From Pseudonocardia sp. CNS-139 (GTDB lineage Bacteria; Actinomycetota; Actinomycetes; Mycobacteriales; Pseudonocardiaceae): a stretch of DNA of 64,000 nt. The stretch spans positions 107,737 to 171,736 of the forward strand of contig MKJX01000184.1 in NCBI GenBank assembly GCA_001942415.1, written 5' to 3'. Shown piece by piece: positions 9,252-18,262 of this stretch (position 1 is its first letter; every line of letters starts with the position of its first letter). The notes beneath the pieces are model-generated. The model ran no database searches. It saw only the letters and a program-made list of their open reading frames with translations, and was not told the origin of the DNA. The position numbers were made by a program, and so were the translations under genes.

Positions 9252-9976
9252 CACTCTCCTTCCGGGGTCGAGCCCAGCTCGACCACCACGCGGACGGCGT
9301 CGGAACGCATCCACGAGCTGCTGCACATGAGGGGCCGCCCGGTCTCGCGGTCCCGGCTGACGCTCTCGACGAGCCAGCACGGACGGCTCGGCTCGACCTC
9401 CAGCCCGGCGCAGACGTCCGGCGGCGGGACGTCGAGGCTCACGCGGCACCACGCCCGCACCGGGTCGACCCGCCCCACCTGGCGCAGCACCAGGTCGAGC
9501 GACTCGGCGGCGTGCATGGCGGGACGCAGGTCGGCGACGAGCGCGACCGGCACCCACTCGTAGCCGCGGGAGGCGAGCAGGTCGTCGATGTACGACTGGC
9601 GGACGAGCCGGTGGCAGGGGGTGCCGGCGGGCAGGCCGAGCCGGTCGGCGAGTTCGGCGGGCAGCCCGGCCGTCCCGATGTCGCGGACGACCGACCGCGG
9701 CCGGGCGCCGGCCGCCGTCACCGTCTCGTGCCAGGACGGGCGGCGGTCGTGGGAGATCGTGTAGTCGATCCGCCGGTTCACGAACGTGCCCGCGCCCTGC
9801 ACCCGCCGCACGATGAGCCGCCGTTCCAGCTCCTGGAGGGCGGCGCGGGCGGCCGCCCGGCCGACGCCGAAGCGGCGCCCGATGCCGTACTCGCCGGCGA
9901 CGCGCGTTCCGGGGGCGGCCCCGGCGAGCTCACCCGCCAGCTCGTCGGCGATCTCCAGGTACCTGCTGGCCGTCAC
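9251..9976 (-). CDS. phnF: GntR/HutC-family phosphonate operon regulator PhnF
   Basis: Transcriptional regulator of 241 aa. An N-terminal winged helix (residues about 5-70, with GIGRRFGVGRAAARAALQEL as the recognition part and the GAGTFV wing) is followed by a UTRA ligand-binding domain (about 85-235). The GTG at 9976 (VTASRYLEIADEL) is the better start; an upstream extension to 10039 adds only non-conserved residues. Its stop overlaps the phnG ATG, so it is made with the C-P lyase genes. HutC-type PhnF proteins repress phosphonate or phosphate uptake genes; an effector cannot be read here. Confidence 0.88.
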   Translation of the reverse strand: MTASRYLEIADELAGELAGAAPGTRVAGEYGIGRRFGVGRAAARAALQELERRLIVRRVQGAGTFVNRRIDYTISHDRRPSWHETVTAAGARPRSVVRDIGTAGLPAELADRLGLPAGTPCHRLVRQSYIDDLLASRGYEWVPVALVADLRPAMHAAESLDLVLRQVGRVDPVRAWCRVSLDVPPPDVCAGLEVEPSRPCWLVESVSRDRETGRPLMCSSSWMRSDAVRVVVELGSTPEGE

Positions 9977-10075
9977 GGGCGCAACGCTGCCGCCCGGGCT
10001 TGTCCGGACAACTGCCGTGCAGGCAACGCGCAGGGACACGGCGGTGAACGCCCGAACCGGTTGTGCGGCGGGTGC

Positions 10076-10537
10076 CTACCCGCGGGGTCGGCGTTCCATG
10101 ATCTCGTCGGACTCCCCGAAGCCGTACCGCGCGTACAGCGCGGCCGTGCCGGGGCGGGCCCACAGGATCGTGGCGTCGACGTCCCCGGCCGGGTCGTCGG
10201 CGAGCGCCGCCGACAGCAGCGCCCGGCCCAGCCCCAGGCCGCGGTGCTCGGGGCGGACGTAGAGGTTGGAGACGTAGCGGTGCGCCTCGGCCTCGTCGAC
10301 GGGGTTGGGGAGCTTCCCGATCCGCGCCGCGTACACGTGCCCGACGACGTCGCCGCCGACCTCCGCGACCCACGCCCGCCAGCTCCCGTCGCCCAGCGCC
10401 GCTCCGACCCGCTCCCGGAACCGCGTCTCGAACGCGGCCCGTTCCTCCACCGGCTCGCCGCCGCTGCCGTCGACGCGGAAGTCCCAGCGCAGCGCGGCGA
10501 GCGCGGGCAGGTCGCCCGCCCCGGCCGGGCGGATCAC
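10076..10537 (-). CDS. GNAT N-acetyltransferase inside the phosphonate operon
   Basis: GNAT-fold acetyltransferase, 153 aa. The acetyl-CoA pyrophosphate-binding loop VRPEHRGLGLGRALL and the preceding YVSNLYV strand are clear. The GTG at 10537 overlaps the phnE stop by four bases (GTGA), which fixes the start better than the upstream ATG at 10558. Its place between the transporter and phnF suggests a job like PhnO, which acetylates aminoalkylphosphonates, but it is not obviously a PhnO orthologue. The role is inferred from position only. Confidence 0.8.
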   Translation of the reverse strand: MIRPAGAGDLPALAALRWDFRVDGSGGEPVEERAAFETRFRERVGAALGDGSWRAWVAEVGGDVVGHVYAARIGKLPNPVDEAEAHRYVSNLYVRPEHRGLGLGRALLSAALADDPAGDVDATILWARPGTAALYARYGFGESDEIMERRPRG

Positions 10538-12232
10538 GCCACCGTGCGGCGCAGCCACAGCGCGAGCAGCTCCACGAGCATGACGGCGCGAACACCATCA
10601 GCATGACGGTCGTGACCACCCCGAACTGCATCACCCGGGACGCGTTGAGCAGGTAGAACCCGATCCCGCCCGCCCCGACGATGCCCAGCAGCGTCGCCGA
10701 GCGGATGTTGACGTCGAGCTGGTAGAGCAGGTGCGCCACGAACGCGGGCGCGGCCTGCGGCACCGTGACGCCGACGAACACCTGCAGCCGGGTGGCGCCG
10801 GTCGCGCGGACGGCCTGCTGCACCCGGACGTCGGTCTCCTCCAGGGAGTCGGCCACGAGCTTGCCGAGCAGCCCGACGCTGCCGATGGCGAGCGCGAGCG
10901 CGCCGGCGACCGGCCCGAGCCCGGTGATCACCACGAAGACGATGGCGACGACCAGCTCCGGCAGCCCCCGCACCACCACGATGAGCACGCGGAACGCGGT
11001 GGAGACGCCCGTGGACGGCGCGACGTTGCGGGCGGCGAGCGACCCGACCGGCACCGCGAGCACGGCCCCGATCAGCGTCGCGGCCAGCGCGATCTGCACG
11101 GTGACGGCCAGCTCGGCGAGCAGCTCCGGGAGGATGCCGCCGGTGCTGGGCGGCCAGAAGAGGCCCAGCGTGGTGAACATCCCGGGGATGCCGGTGATCA
11201 CCTGCCACGGCGAGAGCTCCGCGCCCCACAGCGACGCGAGGACGACGAGCACGGTGACGGCGCCGTAGACGGTGTTGCGGATGCGCCGGCCCGTCCACGG
11301 CGGCGTGATCCGGCCGGGCGCCAGGGGGGCGCGCTGCCCGGCGGGGCGGGCCAGCTCGGCGCGCATCGCGCGGACGCGGCGGCGCATGAAGCCGGTGACG
11401 CCGCTCGGGGTGTCGGCGGCGGCGCCGCCCAGCAGGGCGCGGCGCACGGCGCCGGAGAGCAGCTCGGCCGCGATGCACAGCAGCAGCACGACGAGCGCGA
11501 GCGCGACGCCGCGCTGGTAGTCCAGGCGGCGCAGGGCGTTGGCGATCTCGAAGCCCAGGCCGCCGACGCCGACGAACCCGAGCAGCACCGAGACGCGCAG
11601 GTTGATGTCGAACCGGTGCAGGGCCGTCGCGACGAACGCGGGCATGACCTGCGGCAGCACGCCCGCGACCAGCTCCTGCAGGCGGCGGGCGCCGGTGGTG
11701 CGCACGGCCGTGCGCGGGCCTCGTCGATCTGCTCGATCGCGTCGGCGTAGAGCTTGCCGACCATGCCCACCGAGTGCAGCCCCATCGCCAGCACGCCGGC
11801 CAGCGCGCCCAGGCCGAAGAGCCGGAAGAAGACGATCGCGAGCACGACGTCGGGCACCGCGCGGGCGATCACGACCAGCGCCCGCGCCCCGTAGCGGGAG
11901 GCCGTGCCGGGGGAGGTGTTGCCGGCGGCGAGCACCGCGACGGGGATGCTGACGACCACCGCGACGAGCGTCGCGCACACGACGATCGCGAGCGTCTGCC
12001 CGGCGAGCATCAGGATCTCGCCGAGCGGCGGGAAGTCCAGCGGCACCGTGCGGGAGAGGAAGTCGGCGGCGTTGCCGACGGAGTCGGCGATCGTCGCGAC
12101 GTTGAGCCGCAGCTCGCCGATCGACCACACGGCCGCCGCGAGCAGGACGAGGAGGACGAGCGCGGCGGCGGTGCCGGTGCGCGAGGGCGGCGGGACCGTC
12201 CGCTGCGACCGGGGGACGTCGAGGGCGGTCAC
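10534..12232 (-). CDS. phnE: phosphonate ABC transporter permease PhnE, two permease domains in one chain (two frameshifts)
   Basis: Inner-membrane channel of the phosphonate importer. Two BPD_transp_1 domains lie in one reading frame: domain 1 from the GTG at 12232 to about 11480 and domain 2 from about 11270 to 10534, each with its own EAA loop (GVLPQVMPAF and GVTVPQAAPAF). Single-domain PhnE proteins are half this size. The linker (RRRVRAMRAELARPAGQRA) is basic. Frame changes occur near 11720 and 10590; the stretch spanning the domain junction is unbroken, so the fusion is not an artefact of those breaks. The start overlaps the phnC stop (GTGA). Confidence 0.9.
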
Positions 12233-13062
12233 CGGGCGACGGCGAGTTCCGCCGCGGCGGCGTCCGCGCCCACGGCCGAGTAGATCCCCATCGCGCCGGC
12301 CCGGTCGACCTCGGCGACCGGGCGGTCGAGCACGACCCGGCCGGAGCGCAGGCCGACGATCCGCTCGCCGAACTCCAGCGCGATGTCGACCTGGTGGAGG
12401 CTGCACAGGACGGTCAGCTCGTCCTCGCGGCTGACGTCCGCGATGAGCGCCATGACCTGCGCCGACGACTCCGGGTCGAGCGAGGCGACCGGCTCGTCGG
12501 CGAGCAGGATGCGCGGGCGCTGCAGCAGCGCCCGCGCGACGGCGACCCGCTGCTGCTGGCCGCCGGAGAGGGTGTCGGCGCGCTGGAAGCGCTGGTCGGC
12601 GAGGCCGACCCGGTCGAGCTGCTCCAGCGCCGCCCGCCGCACGCGGCGGGGGTAGCCGAGCAGCCCGAGCCGGGGACCGCGCAGCGAGCCGAGCGCGCCG
12701 GTGCAGACGTTCTCCAGCACCGACGCGCTCCCGACCAGGTGGAACTGCTGGAACACCATGCCGATCCGGGTGCGCAGCCGGCGCAGCTCGGCGCCGCCCG
12801 CGCCGGCGACGTCGCTGCCGAGCACCCGGACCGTGCCGGTCGTGGGCCGGTGGAGCCCGTTGACGTGCCGCAGCAGCGTCGACTTGCCCGAGCCGGAGAG
12901 GCCGAGCAGCACGACCACCTCACCCGCCCGCACGGTGAGCGTGACGTCGTCGAGCGCGACGACGTCGGGGTCGAACCGCTTGCCCACGTGCGCCAGCTCG
13001 ACGACCGGTGCGGTCGTCGCGGCGGCGACGGGCTCGGCGGGCGCTGCGTCGGCAGCCGTCAT
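12229..13062 (-). CDS. phnC: phosphonate ABC transporter ATP-binding protein PhnC
   Basis: Import ATPase partnering PhnE and PhnD. Intact, 277 aa, with Walker A (GLSGSGKST), Q-loop (GMVFQQFHLV), signature (LSGGQQQRV) and Walker B (ILLADEPVASLD). The VFQQFHLV and SLHQVDIALEFGERI blocks are characteristic of PhnC. The first 20 residues are Ala-rich and dispensable-looking, so a later start is possible. It lies 56 bases after phnD and its stop overlaps the phnE GTG. Confidence 0.95.
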   Translation of the reverse strand: MTAADAAPAEPVAAATTAPVVELAHVGKRFDPDVVALDDVTLTVRAGEVVVLLGLSGSGKSTLLRHVNGLHRPTTGTVRVLGSDVAGAGGAELRRLRTRIGMVFQQFHLVGSASVLENVCTGALGSLRGPRLGLLGYPRRVRRAALEQLDRVGLADQRFQRADTLSGGQQQRVAVARALLQRPRILLADEPVASLDPESSAQVMALIADVSREDELTVLCSLHQVDIALEFGERIVGLRSGRVVLDRPVAEVDRAGAMGIYSAVGADAAAAELAVAR

Positions 13063-13118
13063 GACGGGCTCCTCGGTACTGCGCGATTCGGTGCTGCGGC
13101 GGTCGGACGGTCAGCGGG

Positions 13119-14078
13119 TCAGCCGAGGCTGGTGCAGGACTCGGCCTTGGTGATGTCGCAGACGCGCCGGACACCGTCGTAGAAGGAGTCCTCGATCGGC
13201 ACGTAGCCCCAGGAGCCGTCCTCGCCGACCTCGCAGGAGTCGGCCGACTGGCAGAAGCCGTTGGCGGACAGGTAGTCGACGTTGGCCTCGTTGACCAGGG
13301 TGTCGGCGATCGTCTGGCGGGTCTCCGGGGAGACGTCGCTGGCGACCGCGACCGGCGCCCCGGCGATGGTCTCCGAGCGCCACACGACCTTGAGCTGGCC
13401 GGGCTGCAGCTGGCCGGACTCGATCAGCTGGCTGTCGACGATGGCGTCGAACGCGAAGCCGGCGTCGCACTGGCCGCTGGCCACCGACAGCGCCGAGGCG
13501 TCGTGCCCGCCCGCGAAGATCGGGGTGATCCCGTTGACCGGGTCGACGCCCGCCTCCAGCAGGCCGGCCGTCGGGTACAGGTAGCCCGAGGTCGAGTTCG
13601 GGTCGACGAAGCAGACGTTCTTGCCCGCGAAGCCGGCGAGGTCGGTGATCGGCGAGTCGGCCGGCACGATCCCGTAGGACTGGTAGCCGGGCTCGCCGCC
13701 CTGCTCGTCGACGATGGCGGCGACGGCGTCGATGCCCTGGTCCTGGTTCTTCGCCAGCACGTAGGAGAACGGGCCGAACATCGCGATGTCGATCTGGCCC
13801 GCGCGCATGCCCTCGATGACCGCGGCGTAGTCCGTCGCGTTCTGGAACTCGATGGTCGCGCCGGTCTCCCGCTCCAGCACCGAGATGACGGCCGCGAACT
13901 GCTGCTGGAGGCTCGACGACTCCTCCGACGGCACGGCGGCGAACACGAGGGTCTCGGCCTGGCCGCCCTCGGCGGGCGCGGCGGCGTTGTTGTCGGCGGC
14001 GCTCTGCCCGCACGCCGTGAGCGCGAGCAGCGCGGCGCCCACGAGGGCGACGGCCGCACGGCGGGTGGTGGACGTCAT
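13119..14078 (-). CDS. phnD: phosphonate-binding lipoprotein PhnD
   Basis: Solute-binding component of the phosphonate importer, 319 aa, intact. A lipoprotein signal peptide runs to LLALTAC with the lipidated Cys at 23. Typical PhnD segments follow: FAAVPSEESSSLQQQF, ATDYAAVIEGMRAGQIDIA and FGPFSYVLA. First gene of the long minus-strand operon; a good ribosome-binding site (GAGGAG) sits about 10 bases upstream of the ATG at 14078. It is the likely promoter-proximal gene, so regulation should act in the 14079-14458 gap. Confidence 0.95.
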   Translation of the reverse strand: MTSTTRRAAVALVGAALLALTACGQSAADNNAAAPAEGGQAETLVFAAVPSEESSSLQQQFAAVISVLERETGATIEFQNATDYAAVIEGMRAGQIDIAMFGPFSYVLAKNQDQGIDAVAAIVDEQGGEPGYQSYGIVPADSPITDLAGFAGKNVCFVDPNSTSGYLYPTAGLLEAGVDPVNGITPIFAGGHDASALSVASGQCDAGFAFDAIVDSQLIESGQLQPGQLKVVWRSETIAGAPVAVASDVSPETRQTIADTLVNEANVDYLSANGFCQSADSCEVGEDGSWGYVPIEDSFYDGVRRVCDITKAESCTSLG

Positions 14079-14458
14079 CTGTGGCTACTCCTCTGGGGTC
14101 CGCTGCGCGCGGGAGGCACGCCGGGGACGGACGGAGGCGAGAGTGGAGAGCGCGGGTTCCCGGCCCGGAGCGGCCCGGTTACGCCGGGACGAACGGCACC
14201 GGACGCTTGTCCCGCGGCGGGGCGGACAGGTGAACACCACGGGACCAACCGGCCCAACCGGACGTTAGCGCAGGTCACGGGCTTGTCACGGCGGTGTCAC
14301 GGTCCGGTCGGCCGGCCGTGCGGGCCCGCGTCGGCGAGAGGTCCCGAGGGGTGTCACGCGGCCGTCATCGGGGGTGCGCGCGGGGTTGGCCGCGGCGTCA
14401 TGACGGGCTCCTTCACTCGGCACCGCCGGAACAGCCCGCACGAACAGGGAGCGCCACC
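14079..14458. promoter_or_regulatory. divergent control region between phnD and the HD oxygenase gene
   Basis: This 380-base gap separates two divergent phosphonate genes and holds no convincing gene. It contains GGTGAACACC at 14230-14239, which is GGTG and CACC arms around AA, and then two direct copies of CCAACCGG (near 14244 and 14253). Either could serve a GntR-family regulator such as PhnF. The GGTG/CACC element only loosely resembles HutC-type operators. No clean -35/-10 pair was found for either direction. Confidence 0.4.
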
Positions 14459-14995
14459 GTGTCCGAGACCGCCGTCCGCGAGCGCCTGCACGCCGACCTG
14501 CTCGCGACCGCGGAGCTGCCCTACGGCGGCGAGGCCGTCGACCAGCTCGCCCACGCGCTGCAGGCCGGCACCCTCGCCGTCCGCGCGCAGGCCCGGCCCG
14601 CCGTCGTCGCCGCCGCGCTGCTGCACGACATCGGCCGCTCCCCGGCCGTGGCCGCCGAGCTTCCGGACGCGCCGCACGAGCGCACCGGCGCCGCGTACTG
14701 CACGCGGCTGCTCGGCCACGAGGTCGGCTGGCTGGTCGGGGCGCACGTCCTGGCCAAGCGGGCGCTCGTGACGCTGGAGCCGGACTACGCCGCGCGCCTG
14801 TCGCCGGTGTCGGTGCACTCGCTGCGGGTGCAGGGCGGGCCGGCCGCGGCGGACGAGGTCGCGCGGTTCCTCGGGCACCCGTGGGCGGCCGACGCGATGC
14901 TCGTGCGCCGCTGGGACGACGAGGCCAAGGTCGCGGGCGCGCCGACGCTCACCCTGGACGAGCTCCTCGACATCGCCGAGCGGGTGGCCGGGTAG
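14459..14995 (+). CDS. PhnZ-like HD-domain phosphonate oxygenase
   Basis: HD-domain protein of the phosphonate-degradation group that includes the mixed-valence di-iron oxygenases PhnZ and TmpB, 178 aa. The HD pair is at 56-57 (LLHDIGR). Tyr22, Glu25 and His32 (PYGGEAVDQLAH) have the same spacing to the HD pair as Tyr24, Glu27, His34 and His58-Asp59 of PhnZ as I remember them, and further His residues at 73 and 96 could complete the iron site. The GTG at 14459 follows a purine-rich GGGAGCG site. It is divergent from phnD. PhnZ and TmpB act on alpha-hydroxyphosphonates made by PhnY/TmpA, which are absent here, so the substrate is open. Confidence 0.82.
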   Translation: MSETAVRERLHADLLATAELPYGGEAVDQLAHALQAGTLAVRAQARPAVVAAALLHDIGRSPAVAAELPDAPHERTGAAYCTRLLGHEVGWLVGAHVLAKRALVTLEPDYAARLSPVSVHSLRVQGGPAAADEVARFLGHPWAADAMLVRRWDDEAKVAGAPTLTLDELLDIAERVAG

Positions 14996-15021
14996 CGGTG
15001 GGCGGCCTGTATACAGGCGGG

Positions 15022-15571
15022 GTGACCGGGCATCCTGCGCACCGACCGGCTCGTCGTCCGGGAGTGGACGGAGGACGACGCCGAGGCGGCGTTCGCGGTC
15101 TACGGCCGCCCCGAGGTGGCGCGCTGGCTGAGCCCGGCCGCCGGGCAGGTCGCCGACGTCGACGGGATGCGGGCGCAGCTGCGCGCGTGGATCACCGCCA
15201 CCCGGGAGGGCGAGGGCGGGCTCGGGCACTGGGCGGTCACGCTCGCCGGCACCGGTGAGGTCGTCGGCGGGGCGAGCCTGCACCTGCTGCCCGTCGGCGA
15301 GCAGGACGTCGAGATCGGGCTGCAGGTCGCGCCCGGGCACTGGGGCCACGGCTATGGCGCCGAGGCCGGCCGGGCGCTCGTCGAGCGGGCGTTCGGGCTC
15401 GACATCGACGAGGTGTTCGCGCTGGTCCGGCCCAGCAACTCGGCCGCGGAGGCCACCGCGCGGCGGATGGGCATGACGTGGGTCGGGGAGACCGACAAGT
15501 ACTACGGCCTGCGGCTCAACGTGTACCGCCGCCGCCCGTCCGACGGCCCGGTCCGCGGCCGCAGGCGGTGT
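15022..15571 (+). CDS. RimJ/RimL-type GNAT acetyltransferase (frameshift in first codons)
   Basis: GNAT-family N-acetyltransferase of the RimJ/RimL class. It opens with ILRTDRLVVREWTEDDAEAA, has the acetyl-CoA loop VAPGHWGHGYGAEAGRAL, and ends MGMTWVGETDKYYGLRLNVY. The GTG at 15022 reads into this protein only if one base in the GGG at 15028-15030 is dropped. At the 3' end the frame runs on without a stop into the next gene; one more base change would stop it at the TGA at 15569-15571. The substrate (a protein N-terminus or small amine) is unknown. Confidence 0.75.
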
Positions 15572-15619
15572 GACGCGGGTCGCGGTGCCGCGGGATCGCC
15601 GCGGGTGAAGGGTGTGCGC

Positions 15620-16397
15620 ATGTCCTCCCCGATCCGGATCGGCGTGCAGATCCAGCCGCAGCACGCCGACTACGCCCAGATCCGCGACGCCGTGGCCGCA
15701 GCCGAGGACGCCGGCGTCGACGTCGTCTTCAACTGGGACCACTTCTTCCCTCTCCGCGGCGAGCCCGAGGGCAAGCACTTCGAGTGCTGGACGATGCTCG
15801 GCGCCTGGGCCGAGGCGACCTCCCGTGTCGAGATCGCGCGCTGGTGAGCTGCAACAGCTACCGCAACCCCGAGCTGCTCGCCGACATGGCCCGCACCGTC
15901 GACCACATCTCCGATGGGCGGCTCGTGCTCGGCATCGGCGCCGGCTGGGCGCAGCGCGACTACGACGCCTACGGCTACCCGTTCGGCACGGCGGGCTCGC
16001 GGCTGGCCGACCTGGCCGACGCGCTGCCGCGGATCAGGAGCCGGTGGGCGCAGCTCAACCCGGCGCCGACCCGGGAGATCCCGGTCCTGGTCGGCGGCGG
16101 CGGGGAGCGCAAGACCCTGCGCTACACCGCCGAGCACGCCACGATCTGGCACGGGATCGGCACCACCGAGGTGCTCGCGCACAAGACGAAGGTGCTCGAC
16201 GCGCACTGCGCCGACATCGGCCGCGACCCGGCGGAGATCGAGCGTTCGGCCAAGGTCGAGGGCACCCCGGAGGAGCTGGGCGAGGAGCTCTGCTCGCGGC
16301 CGGGTTCACGTTCTTCACCGTCAGCTCGTCGGGCCCGGACTACGACCTCGGGCTGCTCAAGACCTGGATCGACTGGCGCGACGCCCGCAACGCGTAG
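15620..16397 (+). CDS. luciferase-like F420-dependent oxidoreductase (two frameshifts)
   Basis: LLM-class (bacterial luciferase-like) TIM-barrel oxidoreductase, probably using F420. Starts MSSPIRIGVQIQPQHADYAQ at the ATG at 15620; contains WDHFFPLRGEPEGKHFECW, a typical F420-family segment, then DGRLVLGIGAGWAQRDYDAYG and IPVLVGGGGERKTLR. The frame shifts near 15838, where restoring one G joins the halves, and near 16295. The C-terminus ends at 16397. No neighbour identifies its substrate. Confidence 0.85.
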
Positions 16398-16542
16398 GGA
16401 CGCCCGGCGCGCGTCCGGGCCCGGCGTCGCCGCGGTGCGCCCGGCTTGCCCCGAACGGTGGACCGGACGCATGATGCCGGGACCGGCGGAACCGCGTTCC
16501 GCGTGACAGGACGCTGCCGTCCCGACGAGAGGACCCGAGCGA

Positions 16543-17220
16543 GTGACCGACCAACCGGCGCCGGAGCCCGTCGGGCCGGCAGCACCGCGGGTGCCGATCG
16601 GGGAGCAGCTGGCCGCCACCCGGGTCGTCGCGATCCTGCGCGCCGAGCACGCCGGGCGCGCGGAGGCCGTCGCGGACGTCCTCGTCGCCAACGGCGTCCG
16701 GTGCCTGGAGCTGACGCTCACCACGCAGGCGCGATGGAGGTCGTCGAGCGGCTCGCCGCGCGGCTGCCCGCGGACGTCGAGGTCGGGGTCGGCACGGTGC
16801 TGCGCGCCGCGGACGTGGACCGGGCGGCCGACGCCGGCGCCCGGTTCGTCGTGTCCCCGTCGGTCGACCCGGAGGTCGTGGCGGCCGCGCTGCGCCGGGG
16901 CGTCGCGAGCTACCCGGGCGCTGACGCCCACGGAGATCCAGCTCGCGTGGACGCTCGGCGCGAGCGCGGTGAAGCTCTTCCCGGCCGGGTCGCTCGGCCC
17001 CGAGTACCTCAAGGCCGTCCGCGCCCCGCTGCCGCACGTCCCGCTGGTGCCGACGGGCGGCGTGGAGGTGCACGCGGTCGGCGCGTGGCTGGACGCCGGC
17101 GCGTGCGCGGTCGGCATGGGCAGCCCGCTGATCGGCGACGCGCTCACCGACGGCGGCGACCTCGCGGCGCTCGGCGACCGCGCCCGGGTCGTGGTCGCCG
17201 CGGCCGGGGCGCGCCGGTGA
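16543..17220 (+). CDS. eda: 2-keto-3-deoxy-6-phosphogluconate / 4-hydroxy-2-oxoglutarate aldolase (two frameshifts)
   Basis: Class I aldolase that splits KDPG into pyruvate and glyceraldehyde 3-phosphate. Family signatures are visible: RVVAILRAEHA near the start, CLELTLTT (catalytic Glu), SPSVDPEVV, ALTPTEIQLAW, the Schiff-base Lys in SAVKLFPAG, and PTGGV. The frame breaks near 16728 and 16920. The GTG at 16543 is preceded by GAGAGGAC. Its stop overlaps the kinase GTG (GTGA), giving a KDG-to-pyruvate pair of kinase plus aldolase. Confidence 0.9.
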   Translation: MTDQPAPEPVGPAAPRVPIGEQLAATRVVAILRAEHAGRAEAVADVLVANGVRCLELTLTTQARWRSSSGSPRGCPRTSRSGSARCCAPRTWTGRPTPAPGSSCPRRSTRRSWRPRCAGASRATRALTPTEIQLAWTLGASAVKLFPAGSLGPEYLKAVRAPLPHVPLVPTGGVEVHAVGAWLDAGACAVGMGSPLIGDALTDGGDLAALGDRARVVVAAAGARR

Positions 17221-18200
17221 CCGCCGAGCCCGTCACGCCGGGTCTCGTCACGCCGGGTCTCGTCACGGTGGGGGAGACGCTCGGCCTGCTCGTCGCCGAC
17301 GACGTCGGCCCGCTGGCGCTGGCCCGCGGGATGCGCCTGAGCATGGGCGGTGCCGAGTCGAACGTCGCGATCGGCGTCGCGCGGCTCGGGGTGGCCGCGA
17401 CGTGGGTCGGGCGGCTGGGCCGCGACCCCGTCGGCGACCTGGTCGAACGGCACCTGATCGCCGAGCGGGTGCACTGCGTGGTCGTCCGCGACGACGCGCC
17501 CACCGCGCTCATGCTGCGGGAGCGGCGCACCGGCACGGCGTCGAACGTCACCTACTACCGGCACGGCAGCGCCGGCTCCCGGATGACCCCCGAGGACCTG
17601 CCGGCGGGGCTCGTCGAGAAGGCGGGCGTGCTGCACCTGACCGGCATCACCCCCGCGCTCGGCCCCGGCCCGGCCGCGACCGTGCGGGAGGCGATGCGCC
17701 GGGCCCACGCCGCCGGGGTGCCGGTCTCGGTGGACCTCAACTACCGCTCCCGGCTGTGGGACGCGGCCGCGGCGTCCCCGGTGTTCCGCGAGCTGGCCGC
17801 GGGCGCCGACATGCTCTTCGCGGGCGACGACGAGGCCCGCATCGCGCTCGGGCTGACCGACCCGGCCACCGCGCCCGAGCGGCTCGCCGACGGGCTCGCC
17901 GCGCTCGGCCCGGCCGAGGTGGTGGTCAAGCGCGGCCGCCGCGGCGCCACCGCACTCGTCGACGGCGAGCTGGTCGACGTCCCGGCGGTGCCCGTGCACG
18001 CGGTGGACAGCGTGGGCGCGGGCGACGCGTTCGTCGCCGGGTACCTCGCCGGCCGGCTCACCGGCCGCGACACCGCCGAGCGGCTCTCGATGGCGGCCGT
18101 CACCGGCGCGCTCGCCGTGACCGTGCCCGGCGACTGGGAGGCGCTCCCGCGCCCGCACGAGCTGGGCCTGCTGTCCGGCGACGAAGACGTCCGGCGCTGA
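17217..18200 (+). CDS. kdgK: PfkB-family sugar kinase, probably 2-keto-3-deoxygluconate kinase
   Basis: Ribokinase-like kinase, 327 aa, intact. The early GGAESNVAIGVARLG segment and the C-terminal catalytic motif DSVGAGDAFVAGYLAG define the PfkB family. Coupling to a KDPG aldolase makes 2-keto-3-deoxygluconate the likely substrate, giving KDPG. The start codon overlaps the aldolase stop. The first codons carry a perfect 15-base tandem duplication that encodes TPGLV twice, so the true start may be the later GTG just before GETLGLLV. Confidence 0.85.
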   Translation: MTAEPVTPGLVTPGLVTVGETLGLLVADDVGPLALARGMRLSMGGAESNVAIGVARLGVAATWVGRLGRDPVGDLVERHLIAERVHCVVVRDDAPTALMLRERRTGTASNVTYYRHGSAGSRMTPEDLPAGLVEKAGVLHLTGITPALGPGPAATVREAMRRAHAAGVPVSVDLNYRSRLWDAAAASPVFRELAAGADMLFAGDDEARIALGLTDPATAPERLADGLAALGPAEVVVKRGRRGATALVDGELVDVPAVPVHAVDSVGAGDAFVAGYLAGRLTGRDTAERLSMAAVTGALAVTVPGDWEALPRPHELGLLSGDEDVRR

Positions 18201-18262
18201 CGAGCGGCGCCGGCGGTCCTCCGGACCGAGATCCACCGATCCCGACCCAGGAAGGCGACACC

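Noticed and set aside
14230..14239. GGTGAACACC as a defined PhnF operator
   Set aside because: Arms are only four bases and it differs from the mycobacterial PhnF site as I recall it; kept only as a weak element of the control region.
15022..16397. GNAT-luciferase-like fusion protein
   Set aside because: The frame is open between the two genes only because of a probable indel. A ribosome-site-like GAAGGG and an ATG precede the second protein, and a TGA one base out of frame sits at the natural end of the first.
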